Assembly: GCA_023356515.1 (NCBI GenBank)
Contig: JAKQYG010000037.1
Location: forward strand, 1-15,987
Direction: 5' to 3'
DNA: 15,987 nt
Source: Trichodesmium sp. MAG_R04
GTDB lineage: Bacteria > Cyanobacteriota > Cyanobacteriia > Cyanobacteriales > Microcoleaceae
Part shown: positions 6,631 through 13,694 of the stretch, piece after piece
How the letters are laid out: each line of letters opens with the position of its first letter
How positions within the stretch are numbered: position 1 is the stretch's first letter
Program-made: the position numbers and the translations under genes
The notes under the pieces: model-generated
What the model saw: only the letters and a program-made list of their open reading frames with translations
Databases searched by the model: none
What the model was told of the DNA's origin: nothing

Positions 6631-7912
6631 CAAACTGAGCTTGATTATTTTGGACAGCAGCAATTTCTTTAGTTAAAATGTCTAATGCTTTTGCGTATTG
6701 AGGATCCTCAATAGTACCTATTTTATCACGATTTTGCCGCAAAGTTTCTTTTTGTAAATCTGTCAGGGATATTGTCACATCTGGTATAATCCCCTCATGA
6801 TTAATATCGCGACCATTAGGGGTGAAATATTTTGCGATCGTCACCGCTATCCCTGCATTCTTACCAACACCTCGCACTGACTGCACTAACCCCTTCCCAA
6901 AAGTTTTAGTACCCACTAATATAGCTCGCTTGTTATCTTGCAGTGCACCAGAAAGAATCTCACTGGCACTTGCAGAACCCCCATTCACCATAACTACTAA
7001 AGGCTTATCTGTTAAAGAGCTATTATTAGCCTTTTGGCGATCAGTGACACCATTACGGTTGACCGTAGAAACAATATCCCCACCATCTAGCCACATCCTA
7101 GCGATTTCTATACTAGCATATAACAATCCACCAGGATTAGAACGTAAATCTAGAATATAGCCTGATACATTCTGAGTTTCCAAATCATCTATTGCCTCTT
7201 GCATTTCACGAGCAGCATTCGCACTAAACTGGTTTAAGCGAATATAACCAACTTTGTCTAAAGAACTTTCTTTCTGAGAATACTTAACAGGATGAATTTC
7301 AATTTTTGCCCGAATAATAGGGAATTCTATTTCCTGATTTTCTCGTTTAATAGTTAAAATTACTTGAATACCAATTGGACCGCGAATTAGACTTACTGCG
7401 TCGTTAATATTCATTCCTTGAGTGCTTTGACCGTCAATTTTGGTAATAATATCTTTAGCTTGAATACCTGCATCAAAAGCTGGAGTATCTTCTATGGGTG
7501 AAATAACTACCAATTTTTTTGTATCTTGGTCTTGGGTTAGCTGAATACCTACACCTGTTAGCTCTCCAGAAGTATCTATTTGCATATTTTTAAACTCTTC
7601 GGGGTTCATAAAGCGGGTGTAAGGATCGCCTAACCTTTCTAGCATTTCTCTAATCGCATCATACGCTTGTTCGTCACTGGTATATGTTTTATCTAGATAC
7701 TCGCTGCGAGTTGCTTTCCAGTCTACTTGATTAAAAGTGCCATCTACATAAGTTTTATCAATTATCTGCCAAACTTGGTCGATTAATTCTTTAGGAGCAT
7801 TATTACTTAATGATGCTTGAGATGAAAGATGAATACCAGCGCCAATTACGGTGACCCCTGTTAATAATAATGCTGTTGCACCAAGAATAAGTCCATGTTT
7901 TGCTATAACCAT
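6623..7912 (-). CDS. ctpA: Carboxy-terminal processing peptidase (S41A, CtpA/CtpB type)
   Basis: 429 residues. A serine protease exported to the lumen or periplasm; CtpA of cyanobacteria trims the C-terminal extension of the D1 protein (PsbA) so that the manganese cluster of photosystem II can assemble. An N-terminal hydrophobic segment (about 8-28) serves as signal or anchor. A PDZ domain is at about 110-190 (GVGIQL...AGIQAKDIITKIDG) and the tail-specific protease core at about 215-385. The catalytic Ser-Lys pair is visible: Ser315 in GGSASASEI and Lys340 in TFGKGLVQ, 25 residues apart as in E. coli Prc, with Gln344 following. The length fits the family. Cyanobacteria carry two or three paralogues (CtpA, CtpB, CtpC), and I cannot separate them with certainty. 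The neighbouring upstream gene on the same strand is ispG, but an IS remnant now separates them, so a shared transcript is unlikely. Start ATG 7910-7912. Confidence 0.92.
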   Translation of the reverse strand: MVIAKHGLILGATALLLTGVTVIGAGIHLSSQASLSNNAPKELIDQVWQIIDKTYVDGTFNQVDWKATRSEYLDKTYTSDEQAYDAIREMLERLGDPYTRFMNPEEFKNMQIDTSGELTGVGIQLTQDQDTKKLVVISPIEDTPAFDAGIQAKDIITKIDGQSTQGMNINDAVSLIRGPIGIQVILTIKRENQEIEFPIIRAKIEIHPVKYSQKESSLDKVGYIRLNQFSANAAREMQEAIDDLETQNVSGYILDLRSNPGGLLYASIEIARMWLDGGDIVSTVNRNGVTDRQKANNSSLTDKPLVVMVNGGSASASEILSGALQDNKRAILVGTKTFGKGLVQSVRGVGKNAGIAVTIAKYFTPNGRDINHEGIIPDVTISLTDLQKETLRQNRDKIGTIEDPQYAKALDILTKEIAAVQNNQAQFAN

Positions 7913-8045
7913 TTTGTTTATTTGATGAATTTAAACAATAATTACTAAATTATATCTATAACCAATTTAGCATAGATAACTATTGCTCACAGTAATACTG
8001 AAGCCGGGTATAAAAGTAGGCTTGTCCCATAACCTAATCCGTTAT
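7913..8045. other. Leader region of the processing protease
   Basis: Short AT-rich stretch between the protease start and the left end of the IS remnant. The protease promoter must lie here or within the IS remnant. No clear -10/-35 pair was assigned. Confidence 0.4.
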
Positions 8046-8172
8046 TTAGGGCTTGCTGAATAAATCTAAAAAACTTACACAGTAATGATTTTAGGTGTTT
8101 TTAATCAGAAATTGTATCCAATTTTTAGCTAAAATAGACTAAGAAATAGGTATCTATAATGCATACACCATC

Positions 8173-8775
8173 TACAGAAAAGTAGACCAACGTGACACTC
8201 CACCAGAAAATCTTGAACTGCCGTTCAATGGCCAATTATCCCCAGAAAATCCTTGGGTAGTGATGGCTAGTTTAATTCCTTGGGATACATATTGAAGATG
8301 TATATGCAAGTTCATTCTCTGTGGAAAGAGTAGCATAAGTCGGGACAACTATAACTAGTCAGGAGATTTAAAGACTCAAGTTGAAGAGTTGAAAAACTAC
8401 ACAGGTTATTGGTTATTACCCAGACTCAGTTCATCCAGACCAAATTTACCGATAAGCGAGAAAACCGAAAATTCTGTAAAGACAAAGGTATTAGAATCAG
8501 TGGTGAGCCTTTGGGAAGACCACCCAAAAATATTGAGAAAGAACAGAAAAAACAAGCTCAGGAGCGATGAAAGTAATGGTCACCATATTGAAGGTAAATA
8601 AGGCCTGCGCAAAAAGAGGATTTAGTCTAGAAAAAGTAATGGCTAAACTTTCTAAAACTTCCACAACTGCCATAGAACTCCGTTCCTCTGCTCGATCGCA
8701 ATTACTTTCTTAGTAATCAACCTTTCTACCCTCTTAGAAAAGGCTTTTTCTCTTTTTTTATACTTTTTTTGCGGT
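8173..8775 (+). pseudogene. IS5-type DDE transposase remnant
   Basis: Pieces of one transposase appear in order in different frames. The N-terminus (YRKVDQRDTPPENLELPF, then SPENPWVVMASLIPW) runs about 8173-8289. A frameshifted IEDVYASSFSVE follows at about 8292-8330. After a large deletion comes GYYPDSVHPDQIYR, with RENRKFCKDKGIRISGEPL and GRPPKNIEKEQKKQAQER at about 8459-8569, ESNGHHIEGK (to about 8598), and FSLEKVMAKLSKTSTTAI (to about 8673). The C-terminal AITFLVINLSTLLEKAF (about 8698-8750) is separated from the previous piece by a short foreign insert. The middle of the protein with most catalytic residues is gone. At least four frameshifts or stops mean it cannot make an active enzyme. 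The family call is from recalled IS5-like transposases of cyanobacteria. Confidence 0.82.
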
Positions 8776-8801
8776 GCTTTTAATAATTTAAACTTATACT
8801 T

Positions 8802-8840
8802 GAATAAATGATGATAATAAAAAATTATCATCATTTATTC
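8802..8840. repeat. Perfect 17-bp hairpin at the 3' end of the IS remnant
   Basis: GAATAAATGATGATAAT (8802-8818) and its exact complement ATTATCATCATTTATTC (8824-8840) across a five-A loop. It sits between the transposase end and the right IS terminus. Its perfection contrasts with the decayed transposase around it, so it may be younger or under selection, for example as a terminator-like stem. Confidence 0.7.
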
Positions 8841-8886
8841 TTAAATAACAAATCAACCATTTTCAGACTTTTTCAGTAAGCCCTAA

Positions 8887-9029
8887 CTATTATTATTAGG
8901 CGAGGCTTTAAATCCTCAGTCTAAAATACTACATTTTGATGTGCAGAATTTAGGTTAAATAATTAATTTAATTTAGGAGTATAGTAAAAATAGACTCCCA
9001 CCATAAACACCTTAAGCAAAGCATCTAAG
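8887..9029. other. Downstream region of ispG
   Basis: A short inverted repeat, GGAGT (8977-8981) with ACTCC (8994-8998), lies about 30 bp past the ispG stop and might be a weak terminator stem. No T-run of useful length follows on the minus strand. Confidence 0.3.
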
Positions 9030-10250
9030 CTAGGGTTCAACCCAACGCCCATCAGCTTTAATTAAATTAATCAATTCTTCAACTCCTTGGGATTCGTGGA
9101 CTTTCTTAATTTCTTCCCGCCCACGATATAATGATATATAGCCAGATTGCTTGCCTACATAACCATAATCTGCATCAGCCATTTCTCCTGGACCATTAAC
9201 AATACAACCCATGACAGCAATGTCCAATCCTGTTAGATGTTTTGTTGCTTCGCGCACTTCATGGAGAACATTTTCCAGATTAAATAAGGTTCGGCCACAT
9301 GAGGGACAAGCTACATATTCTACCATTGTTTTGCGCAGGCCCAAGGCTTGCAAAATACTGTAACAAACTGGAATCTCTTTTTCGGGTGCTTCAGTTAAAG
9401 ATACGCGAATTGTATCCCCTATTCCTTCTGCTAACAGTGTGCCAATACCAGCAGTAGACTTAACTCGACCATAATCTCCATCCCCTGCTTCTGTCACCCC
9501 TAAATGTAAAGGGTAGGGCATACCAAGTTCATCCATCCGCTTCACCATCAGCCGATAAGCAGCTAGCATTACTGGGACTCTTGAGGCTTTTAGAGAAATT
9601 ACCAGATTATAGTAATCTAAAGATTCACAAATTTTGATAAATTCTAGGGCAGATTCTACCATACCTTCTGGGGTGTCCCCATAAGTAAACAGCATCCTTT
9701 CAGAAAGGGAACCATGATTAACTCCAATGCGCATGGCTTTGTTTTGGTCTCTCAGAGAAATTACCAGAGGTTCTAGAGTTTGACGAATTTTATCACCTAT
9801 TTCTTCAAATTCTGCTTGGGTATATTCATTTCTACCAGTTTGTGGTTTTTCAAATACATATAAACCAGGATTAATTCGTACTTTATCTACATGTTTGGCT
9901 ACTTCTAGAGCAATTTTCATGCCGTTATGATGAACATCGGCAACTAGTGGTACAGGTTTGTAGATTTCTATTAATTTCTGTTTGATTTTTGCTAGAGATT
10001 TAGCATGGCTCATGCTGGGAACGGTAACACGGACAATCTCGCAACCTATTTCATGTAAACGCCGAATAGCAGCTACAGAGCCTTCCACGTCAAGGGTATC
10101 TTCGTTGATCATTGATTGGACTACGACTGGATGACTACCACCGATGGTTATATTACCCACTTTCACAGAACGAGTTTTTCGCCGATGGATCGTAGTGTCA
10201 AATTCGGGTTGGTTTTTAGCAGTTTTAGTTGGGTTTGTTAGGGTTTGCAT
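9030..10250 (-). CDS. ispG: 4-hydroxy-3-methylbut-2-en-1-yl diphosphate synthase (ferredoxin)
   Basis: 406 residues. IspG (GcpE) converts methylerythritol cyclodiphosphate to HMBPP in the plastid/cyanobacterial MEP pathway of isoprenoid synthesis, taking electrons from ferredoxin in photosynthetic organisms. The N-terminal TIM barrel shows GGSHPVVVQSM, DVHHNG, RINPGL and RIGVNHGSLSER. The C-terminal iron-sulfur domain has the cluster ligands Cys315 and Cys318 (ACPSCGRT), Cys349 (GCIVNGPGE) and Glu356. The length is that of the bacterial two-domain form without the extra insert of plant enzymes. Start ATG 10248-10250; a HIP1 octamer lies upstream at 10360-10367. Its products feed carotenoids, the phytyl tail of chlorophyll and quinones. 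Downstream on the same strand, past the IS remnant, is the processing protease, a neighbour I recall from other filamentous cyanobacteria. Confidence 0.97.
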   Translation of the reverse strand: MQTLTNPTKTAKNQPEFDTTIHRRKTRSVKVGNITIGGSHPVVVQSMINEDTLDVEGSVAAIRRLHEIGCEIVRVTVPSMSHAKSLAKIKQKLIEIYKPVPLVADVHHNGMKIALEVAKHVDKVRINPGLYVFEKPQTGRNEYTQAEFEEIGDKIRQTLEPLVISLRDQNKAMRIGVNHGSLSERMLFTYGDTPEGMVESALEFIKICESLDYYNLVISLKASRVPVMLAAYRLMVKRMDELGMPYPLHLGVTEAGDGDYGRVKSTAGIGTLLAEGIGDTIRVSLTEAPEKEIPVCYSILQALGLRKTMVEYVACPSCGRTLFNLENVLHEVREATKHLTGLDIAVMGCIVNGPGEMADADYGYVGKQSGYISLYRGREEIKKVHESQGVEELINLIKADGRWVEP

Positions 10251-10879
10251 AATATATCTTGATTTTTCTTCTAGGGAACGGCTTAGTGGTTTATTATCTT
10301 CCTATATTTCAGGTTGCCATATAACTGCTGAATCTGATTTTTCAATTTGGAGAATGGTAGCGATCGCTTACATATTATCTACATAGTTGTTAAAAATGTA
10401 ATTGATGCCATGCTATAATTATGACTTTTCTTAGTTTTGGGTTTTATATTTATACTTTCTAAGCTTCTGATTTTCATGTTTCCTTAGGGTTAAGTTGAAA
10501 TTTATCCCTATCGTAGATGAGAAAGACTATGACGATTATAACCCCTTGGCTGATCGTAAAAACATTTATAGTGCTATGGGCAAGTCATGCATTCAAAAGT
10601 CAACCCCTCTGACCCCTGACCCTCCAAGGGGAGAAGTTAGAAGTAATCACAAAGATAAGTAGGTTGCCATGAAAAACCTTAGCTTTATTAAGATTTGTAT
10701 ACTAAATCCCTGGTTCTCCAAATAGTTGATTTGATTAATTTTTACATTTTGTTACATTGCGACAAATTTTAACGTCAACTTACTTATAGTAAAGAGACTA
10801 TATTTCAAGATTCTTTTTTCGCTTATTATCTGCCCATGTTTTTAATCCAAAACTCAAGTTCTTATTAATAAAGTTATAT
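10251..10879. other. Non-coding spacer between ispG and a divergent membrane-protein gene
   Basis: About 630 bp. A HIP1 octamer lies at 10360-10367. TGCTATAAT at 10411-10419 is a good extended -10 motif on the plus strand, but it has no obvious -35 and no gene close downstream. A 55-codon frame (TTG 10495 to stop 10662) has no recognisable product. A CCCCTGACCCTCCAAGGGG hairpin-like stretch lies near 10612-10632. TATAGT at 10785-10790 could be the -10 of the following membrane-protein gene. Confidence 0.55.
10411..10419 (+). promoter_or_regulatory. Possible extended -10 promoter
   Basis: TGC followed by a consensus TATAAT. TTGTTA at 10387-10392 is 21 bp upstream, too far for a normal -35. 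If used, the transcript would run about 450 nt before the next coding start, so a small RNA or long leader is possible. Chance occurrence in AT-rich DNA is equally possible. Confidence 0.25.
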
Positions 10880-11938
10880 ATGTTTCTTATAGTTATTTTA
10901 GTTGTTATTGGTTTATTAGTGTGTTTTATATATCCATTAATTCTGTTTTGTGAATTTAGGAAAAATTGTATTTTATCTTGTCAGTTATATCCTCACATAA
11001 CTTTATTTCCAATTCTTTTTTATTGGATAATGTTGATAATTATGTATCAATTTTTATCCTTAGAACATAATTGGATTGATTTAATCAAACAGATAATTCC
11101 TTTTTTTGCTCTAACTTATTTAGCACTTCAAGTAGAGTTAAAATCTAATGAATTTCTCATGATATTTGAACTTAAAGATAATGCTACGGTAGAAGTCCCT
11201 ATATATAAAATAAAAAAAATTTTTGATGAGCGTGAATTTATTGACAATTATTCCTTATATTTGTCAGATGAATCTCAATTAATAAAGGATAAAGAACAGA
11301 ATGTATTAGGATTCTTAATCAAAAAAAAAGATATTTATAACATTTTAGAAATATTACTTAAGTCAAGAGCAAGAATAACAGAAGAGCAAACAGTAAAATA
11401 TCAGAAATGGGTTAAATTTGTACTTTCTTATGAACTATGGAAAATAGATGCAAAATCATTTTCATATAGCCGTTTAATGTATGGCTTTTCCTTTTATTTT
11501 CTTATCAGTACGATGTTAAATACAATTGTATTGTTAGTAAATTCAATATTTAGTAAGTCTCAATTCATAGAACATTTTTACTATACAGTAGGAATTGGCA
11601 TGGTTTTTATTTTTTGGGTACCGCTAAGATTATATTGTAACACTCACATTAAGCATATACTTTTTGGAAGTAAAAAAGTGGTGACAGGTAGAATAGAACA
11701 ATTTATTCCTTTAGCACTTTTTGTTTTTATCTTTTTTTCAGTATGGGGAATATTATCTAGCTTTACACAAATAAAGCTAGATACACTTAAAATTTTCTTA
11801 TTGGCAGCGATGGTAATTATTTGCTTAATATCATCAATGAATTCAAACTTGGTTGATATAACATTTGGAACAAAAAGTAAGCCAATAACATGGGTTATCT
11901 GGATTTTTTTAGGTATTTTTTTACTTTATTTGCTGTGA
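10880..11938 (+). CDS. Polytopic membrane protein of unknown function
   Basis: I do not recognise this 352-residue protein. It has about three N-terminal membrane segments (residues about 2-24, 38-60, 66-84). A soluble stretch of about 110 residues (about 86-196) is rich in charged residues, with ELKSNEFLMIFELKDN and a lysine-rich IKKKDIYNILEILLKSRARI. About five further membrane segments follow (about 198-223, 233-251, 273-294, 303-320, 336-352). The middle domain is probably cytoplasmic, since the loops are basic. The protein ends inside the last hydrophobic segment. The gene is strongly AT-rich, like the minus-strand genes to its right, and unlike ispG to its left. No Shine-Dalgarno precedes the ATG at 10880. 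It stands alone on the plus strand, and a MITE-like element starts 8 bp after the stop. It could be a transport, signalling or effector protein; nothing in the sequence decides. Confidence 0.75.
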   Translation: MFLIVILVVIGLLVCFIYPLILFCEFRKNCILSCQLYPHITLFPILFYWIMLIIMYQFLSLEHNWIDLIKQIIPFFALTYLALQVELKSNEFLMIFELKDNATVEVPIYKIKKIFDEREFIDNYSLYLSDESQLIKDKEQNVLGFLIKKKDIYNILEILLKSRARITEEQTVKYQKWVKFVLSYELWKIDAKSFSYSRLMYGFSFYFLISTMLNTIVLLVNSIFSKSQFIEHFYYTVGIGMVFIFWVPLRLYCNTHIKHILFGSKKVVTGRIEQFIPLALFVFIFFSVWGILSSFTQIKLDTLKIFLLAAMVIICLISSMNSNLVDITFGTKSKPITWVIWIFLGIFLLYLL

Positions 11939-11946
11939 ATTACTAT

Positions 11947-12220
11947 GTAGGGTTTGCGGAAAAAGTTTTTTTAGACAGGGAGTAGGGAACCCGCCCCTAA
12001 CCTCTCCCTAGAGGGTAAGTAGGGAGCCAGGAGTCAGGAGTCATGATAAATAGCAATTACAAAGGAGGTAGCAGCAAGAATTATCTCTTGGTTTTTCTGT
12101 CATAGTCAGCCCAAAATCCTAATATGCATGAGCTTAAGCCATTGAAAAGCTGGTACTTTTTCCTGTTCAAATAAGGATATTGCGTTTATATCTTAATGCT
12201 TTGAGAATTAATCAGCAAGT
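11947..12220. mobile_element. MITE-like element, copy B (inverted relative to copy A)
   Basis: About 274 bp. The left end GTAGGGTTTGCGGAAAAAGT matches the right end of copy A at nearly every base. The inner right part (12080-12220), read on the minus strand, aligns with 2969-3107 of copy A. It lacks the GTAGGGACGTT repeat nested in copy A and carries its own insert near 12000-12043. The far end keeps CTTGCTGATTAATT but not the leading TTAGGG. Confidence 0.6.
12023..12043 (+). repeat. Three tandem heptamers (STRR-like)
   Basis: GGAGCCA GGAGTCA GGAGTCA: three 7-bp units, the first with one change. Short tandem heptamer arrays of this sort are typical of heterocyst-forming and related cyanobacteria. 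Confidence 0.65.
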
Positions 12221-12358
12221 CATATGTAGATACAGAACTTCAGCAAATTTAATAATTGTAGTGTAAAGGTCTGAAATAATCGCCAAAAATACACTATATT
12301 AGCGTTTTTGCGTAAGTTTTATAGAGAGTTAAAGATTCTCAACTAATATTGAAAAAGT

Positions 12359-12955
12359 TTAAATTATGCCAGCTAATATAGCCATAGCTCCTAATATAGA
12401 GTGACTAAAAATTACCCCATATATATTTCTATATTTTTCATAATTTATCCCCCAGAATATACCAATTATTAGAGTTATAACTAAAGTAGGGATATCTAAA
12501 TATATCAAGTGAACAAAACTATATAAAATGGAAGATAAACCTATTGATGTTAATCTATTCAAACCAGCTTCACTTAACAAATGAAATAGATATCCTCTAT
12601 ATAAAATTTCTTGAGAGGGTGAAGATATAAAAACAAAAAATAAATAAAAGCCCCAAGGAATTTTTGAATTGTCTATTCTTACCCATCCTACTATCAAAGT
12701 AAGTACTATAGGTAACGCAAATATTAACGTTATCGGTAATATATGTTTTATTGAAGTCCTCAAATTTTTTCTAGTAAAACCAAGTTTATTTAATGGTACA
12801 TTGGTTAATAAAGAATATAAAACTACTAATATAGTAGCTACTTCTAGGACATAAAATCTATATTCAAAAGATATCAGTCCAGTTAATATTAAAAATACTG
12901 GGGATATATATATTAGTAAAATTATCAAAAAAAGTTTTATCAATTTATAAGACAT
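12359..12955 (-). CDS. CPBP-type intramembrane metalloprotease (Abi family)
   Basis: 198 residues, almost all hydrophobic, with about six membrane segments. The CPBP/Rce1-like family cleaves substrates within the membrane; members process prenylated proteins in eukaryotes and bacteriocin-related or anchoring targets in bacteria. The conserved motifs are here in variant form. Motif 1, normally EExxxR, reads Q115-E116-ILY-R120 (PSQEILYRGYLFH). Motif 2 is YSFVH with His149, where the first position is usually Phe. Motif 3 contains His185 (FSHSILGA). The second Glu, the Arg and both His are kept, so activity is plausible. Start ATG 12953-12955. It is the last gene of the minus-strand AT-rich group, 133 bp after the acetyltransferase. 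Membership of the group's function is inferred from position only. Confidence 0.85.
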   Translation of the reverse strand: MSYKLIKLFLIILLIYISPVFLILTGLISFEYRFYVLEVATILVVLYSLLTNVPLNKLGFTRKNLRTSIKHILPITLIFALPIVLTLIVGWVRIDNSKIPWGFYLFFVFISSPSQEILYRGYLFHLLSEAGLNRLTSIGLSSILYSFVHLIYLDIPTLVITLIIGIFWGINYEKYRNIYGVIFSHSILGAMAILAGII

Positions 12956-13088
12956 ATTTTTATTAAGTCAATATTATAAGTTATGATTTATGATAATTTC
13001 TTTCTCCAAAATCTAGCAACCATAGTCAAAACAAACAAAAATCTTCTTATGAATAATTTTTGATTGCTTGACTGTAGGAGTTCCTAAG

Positions 13089-13619
13089 TTATTCATAAGA
13101 TTTAATACCATATACAAATTTTCTTTTATCTTTATACTTTAAATACTTTCTTGATAATTCCTTCATTCTATAAAAACTTGTTATCCATTTTATACCGCGC
13201 AATAAAAAATCAAATTTATATTTATTGAAAGGCTGAGGCAATACATATAAGGTATCAAATAAAATAAAGTTTAACTGTTTCATCATTTTAATGACAACTG
13301 GATTACGGCTCGAAGTGTATACATTTCTTTTTCTAGATAAAATCTGTCTGCAAGCTTCTTTAAATAACAGTTGACCTATTCCTTTCCCTCTAAATTTTTC
13401 TAATACAAACAAAACAGATATAAAACTCCAATTTGAGCTAAAATCATAGGCTAAACATACTCCTAACATATTTTCTTCTTGATCTTCGGCAATCAAAACA
13501 TCTTCAAAAGTCAGCCATTCTTTGAGAGAATATCCAGTAATCTCAGTTATCAATTTTATATTTTCTACTAATAATATTGCTTCTTGTTGTGTTAATTTTC
13601 TACTGTTAATTTTAAACAT
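13089..13619 (-). CDS. GNAT-family N-acetyltransferase
   Basis: 176 residues. The GNAT core spans about 1-125: the acetyl-CoA pyrophosphate-binding motif A is clear at about 69-88 (VLFVLEKFRGKGIGQLLFKE, with RGKGIG at 77-82), preceded by the beta-4 strand. Motif B follows with VYTSSRNPVVIKMMKQLNF at about 100-118. The C-terminal 50 residues are basic (KELSRKYLKYKDKRKF) and outside the usual fold. The substrate is unknown; GNAT enzymes acetylate small molecules, ribosomal proteins or, in toxin systems, aminoacyl-tRNA. No DUF1778/RHH antitoxin gene is next to it, so a GNAT toxin pair is not supported. The start is ATG 13617-13619 without a Shine-Dalgarno; the 75-bp gap to the NACHT gene upstream contains a small CTCTTT/AAAGAG stem (13655-13671). 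Confidence 0.87.
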   Translation of the reverse strand: MFKINSRKLTQQEAILLVENIKLITEITGYSLKEWLTFEDVLIAEDQEENMLGVCLAYDFSSNWSFISVLFVLEKFRGKGIGQLLFKEACRQILSRKRNVYTSSRNPVVIKMMKQLNFILFDTLYVLPQPFNKYKFDFLLRGIKWITSFYRMKELSRKYLKYKDKRKFVYGIKSYE

Positions 13620-13654
13620 TTAAAAAAAAATATAATTTGAGATTAAAGCTTACA

Positions 13655-13671
13655 CTCTTTGATTAAAAGAG
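13655..13671. other. Small stem between NACHT and acetyltransferase genes
   Basis: CTCTTT (13655-13660), 5-nt loop, AAAGAG (13666-13671). There is no T-run after it on the minus strand. It may be an mRNA processing or attenuation stem, or chance. Confidence 0.25.
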
Positions 13672-13694
13672 GAATTCAAGAATAAAGATTAATT

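Larger units (their letters stand above)
8046..8886 (+). mobile_element. Degenerate IS5-like insertion sequence
   Basis: 841 bp bounded by imperfect inverted repeats: TTAGGGCTTGCTGAATAAAT at the left, and TTAGGGCTTACTGAAAAAGT read inward from the right. It encloses a broken transposase reading rightward. No clean target duplication was visible. The length is well below that of an intact element, matching the large internal loss in the transposase. Confidence 0.8.
11939..12358. other. Spacer containing the second MITE-like element
   Basis: No gene supported. Most of it is copy B of the element (11947-12220), with a heptamer repeat inside. The remaining 12221-12358 is AT-rich with nothing recognised except a TTTGCGTAAGT near 12307, which resembles one end of the element at 6283-6391. 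Confidence 0.6.

Noticed and set aside
8389..8601. 70-codon frame in the IS region
   Set aside because: Its codons overlap transposase fragments in the wrong frame for most of their length; only its end (ESNGHHIEGK) matches the transposase, so it is a shadow of the pseudogene.
8652..8834. Minus-strand 60-codon frame
   Set aside because: Antisense to the transposase C-terminus and running through the AT-rich hairpin; no protein features.
10144..10386. Plus-strand 80-codon frame overlapping the ispG start
   Set aside because: Mostly antisense to ispG, with no start context or recognisable domain.
10495..10662. 55-codon plus-strand frame starting with TTG
   Set aside because: The first half reads like a protein (FIPIVDEKDYDDYNPL), but the second half is made of a repeat-like CCCCTGACCCTCC stretch; no ribosome site and no recognised family. 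It may be a gene fragment.
13089..13619. GNAT toxin of a toxin-antitoxin pair
   Set aside because: No small DNA-binding antitoxin gene lies next to it, and the spacing to its neighbours leaves no room for one.
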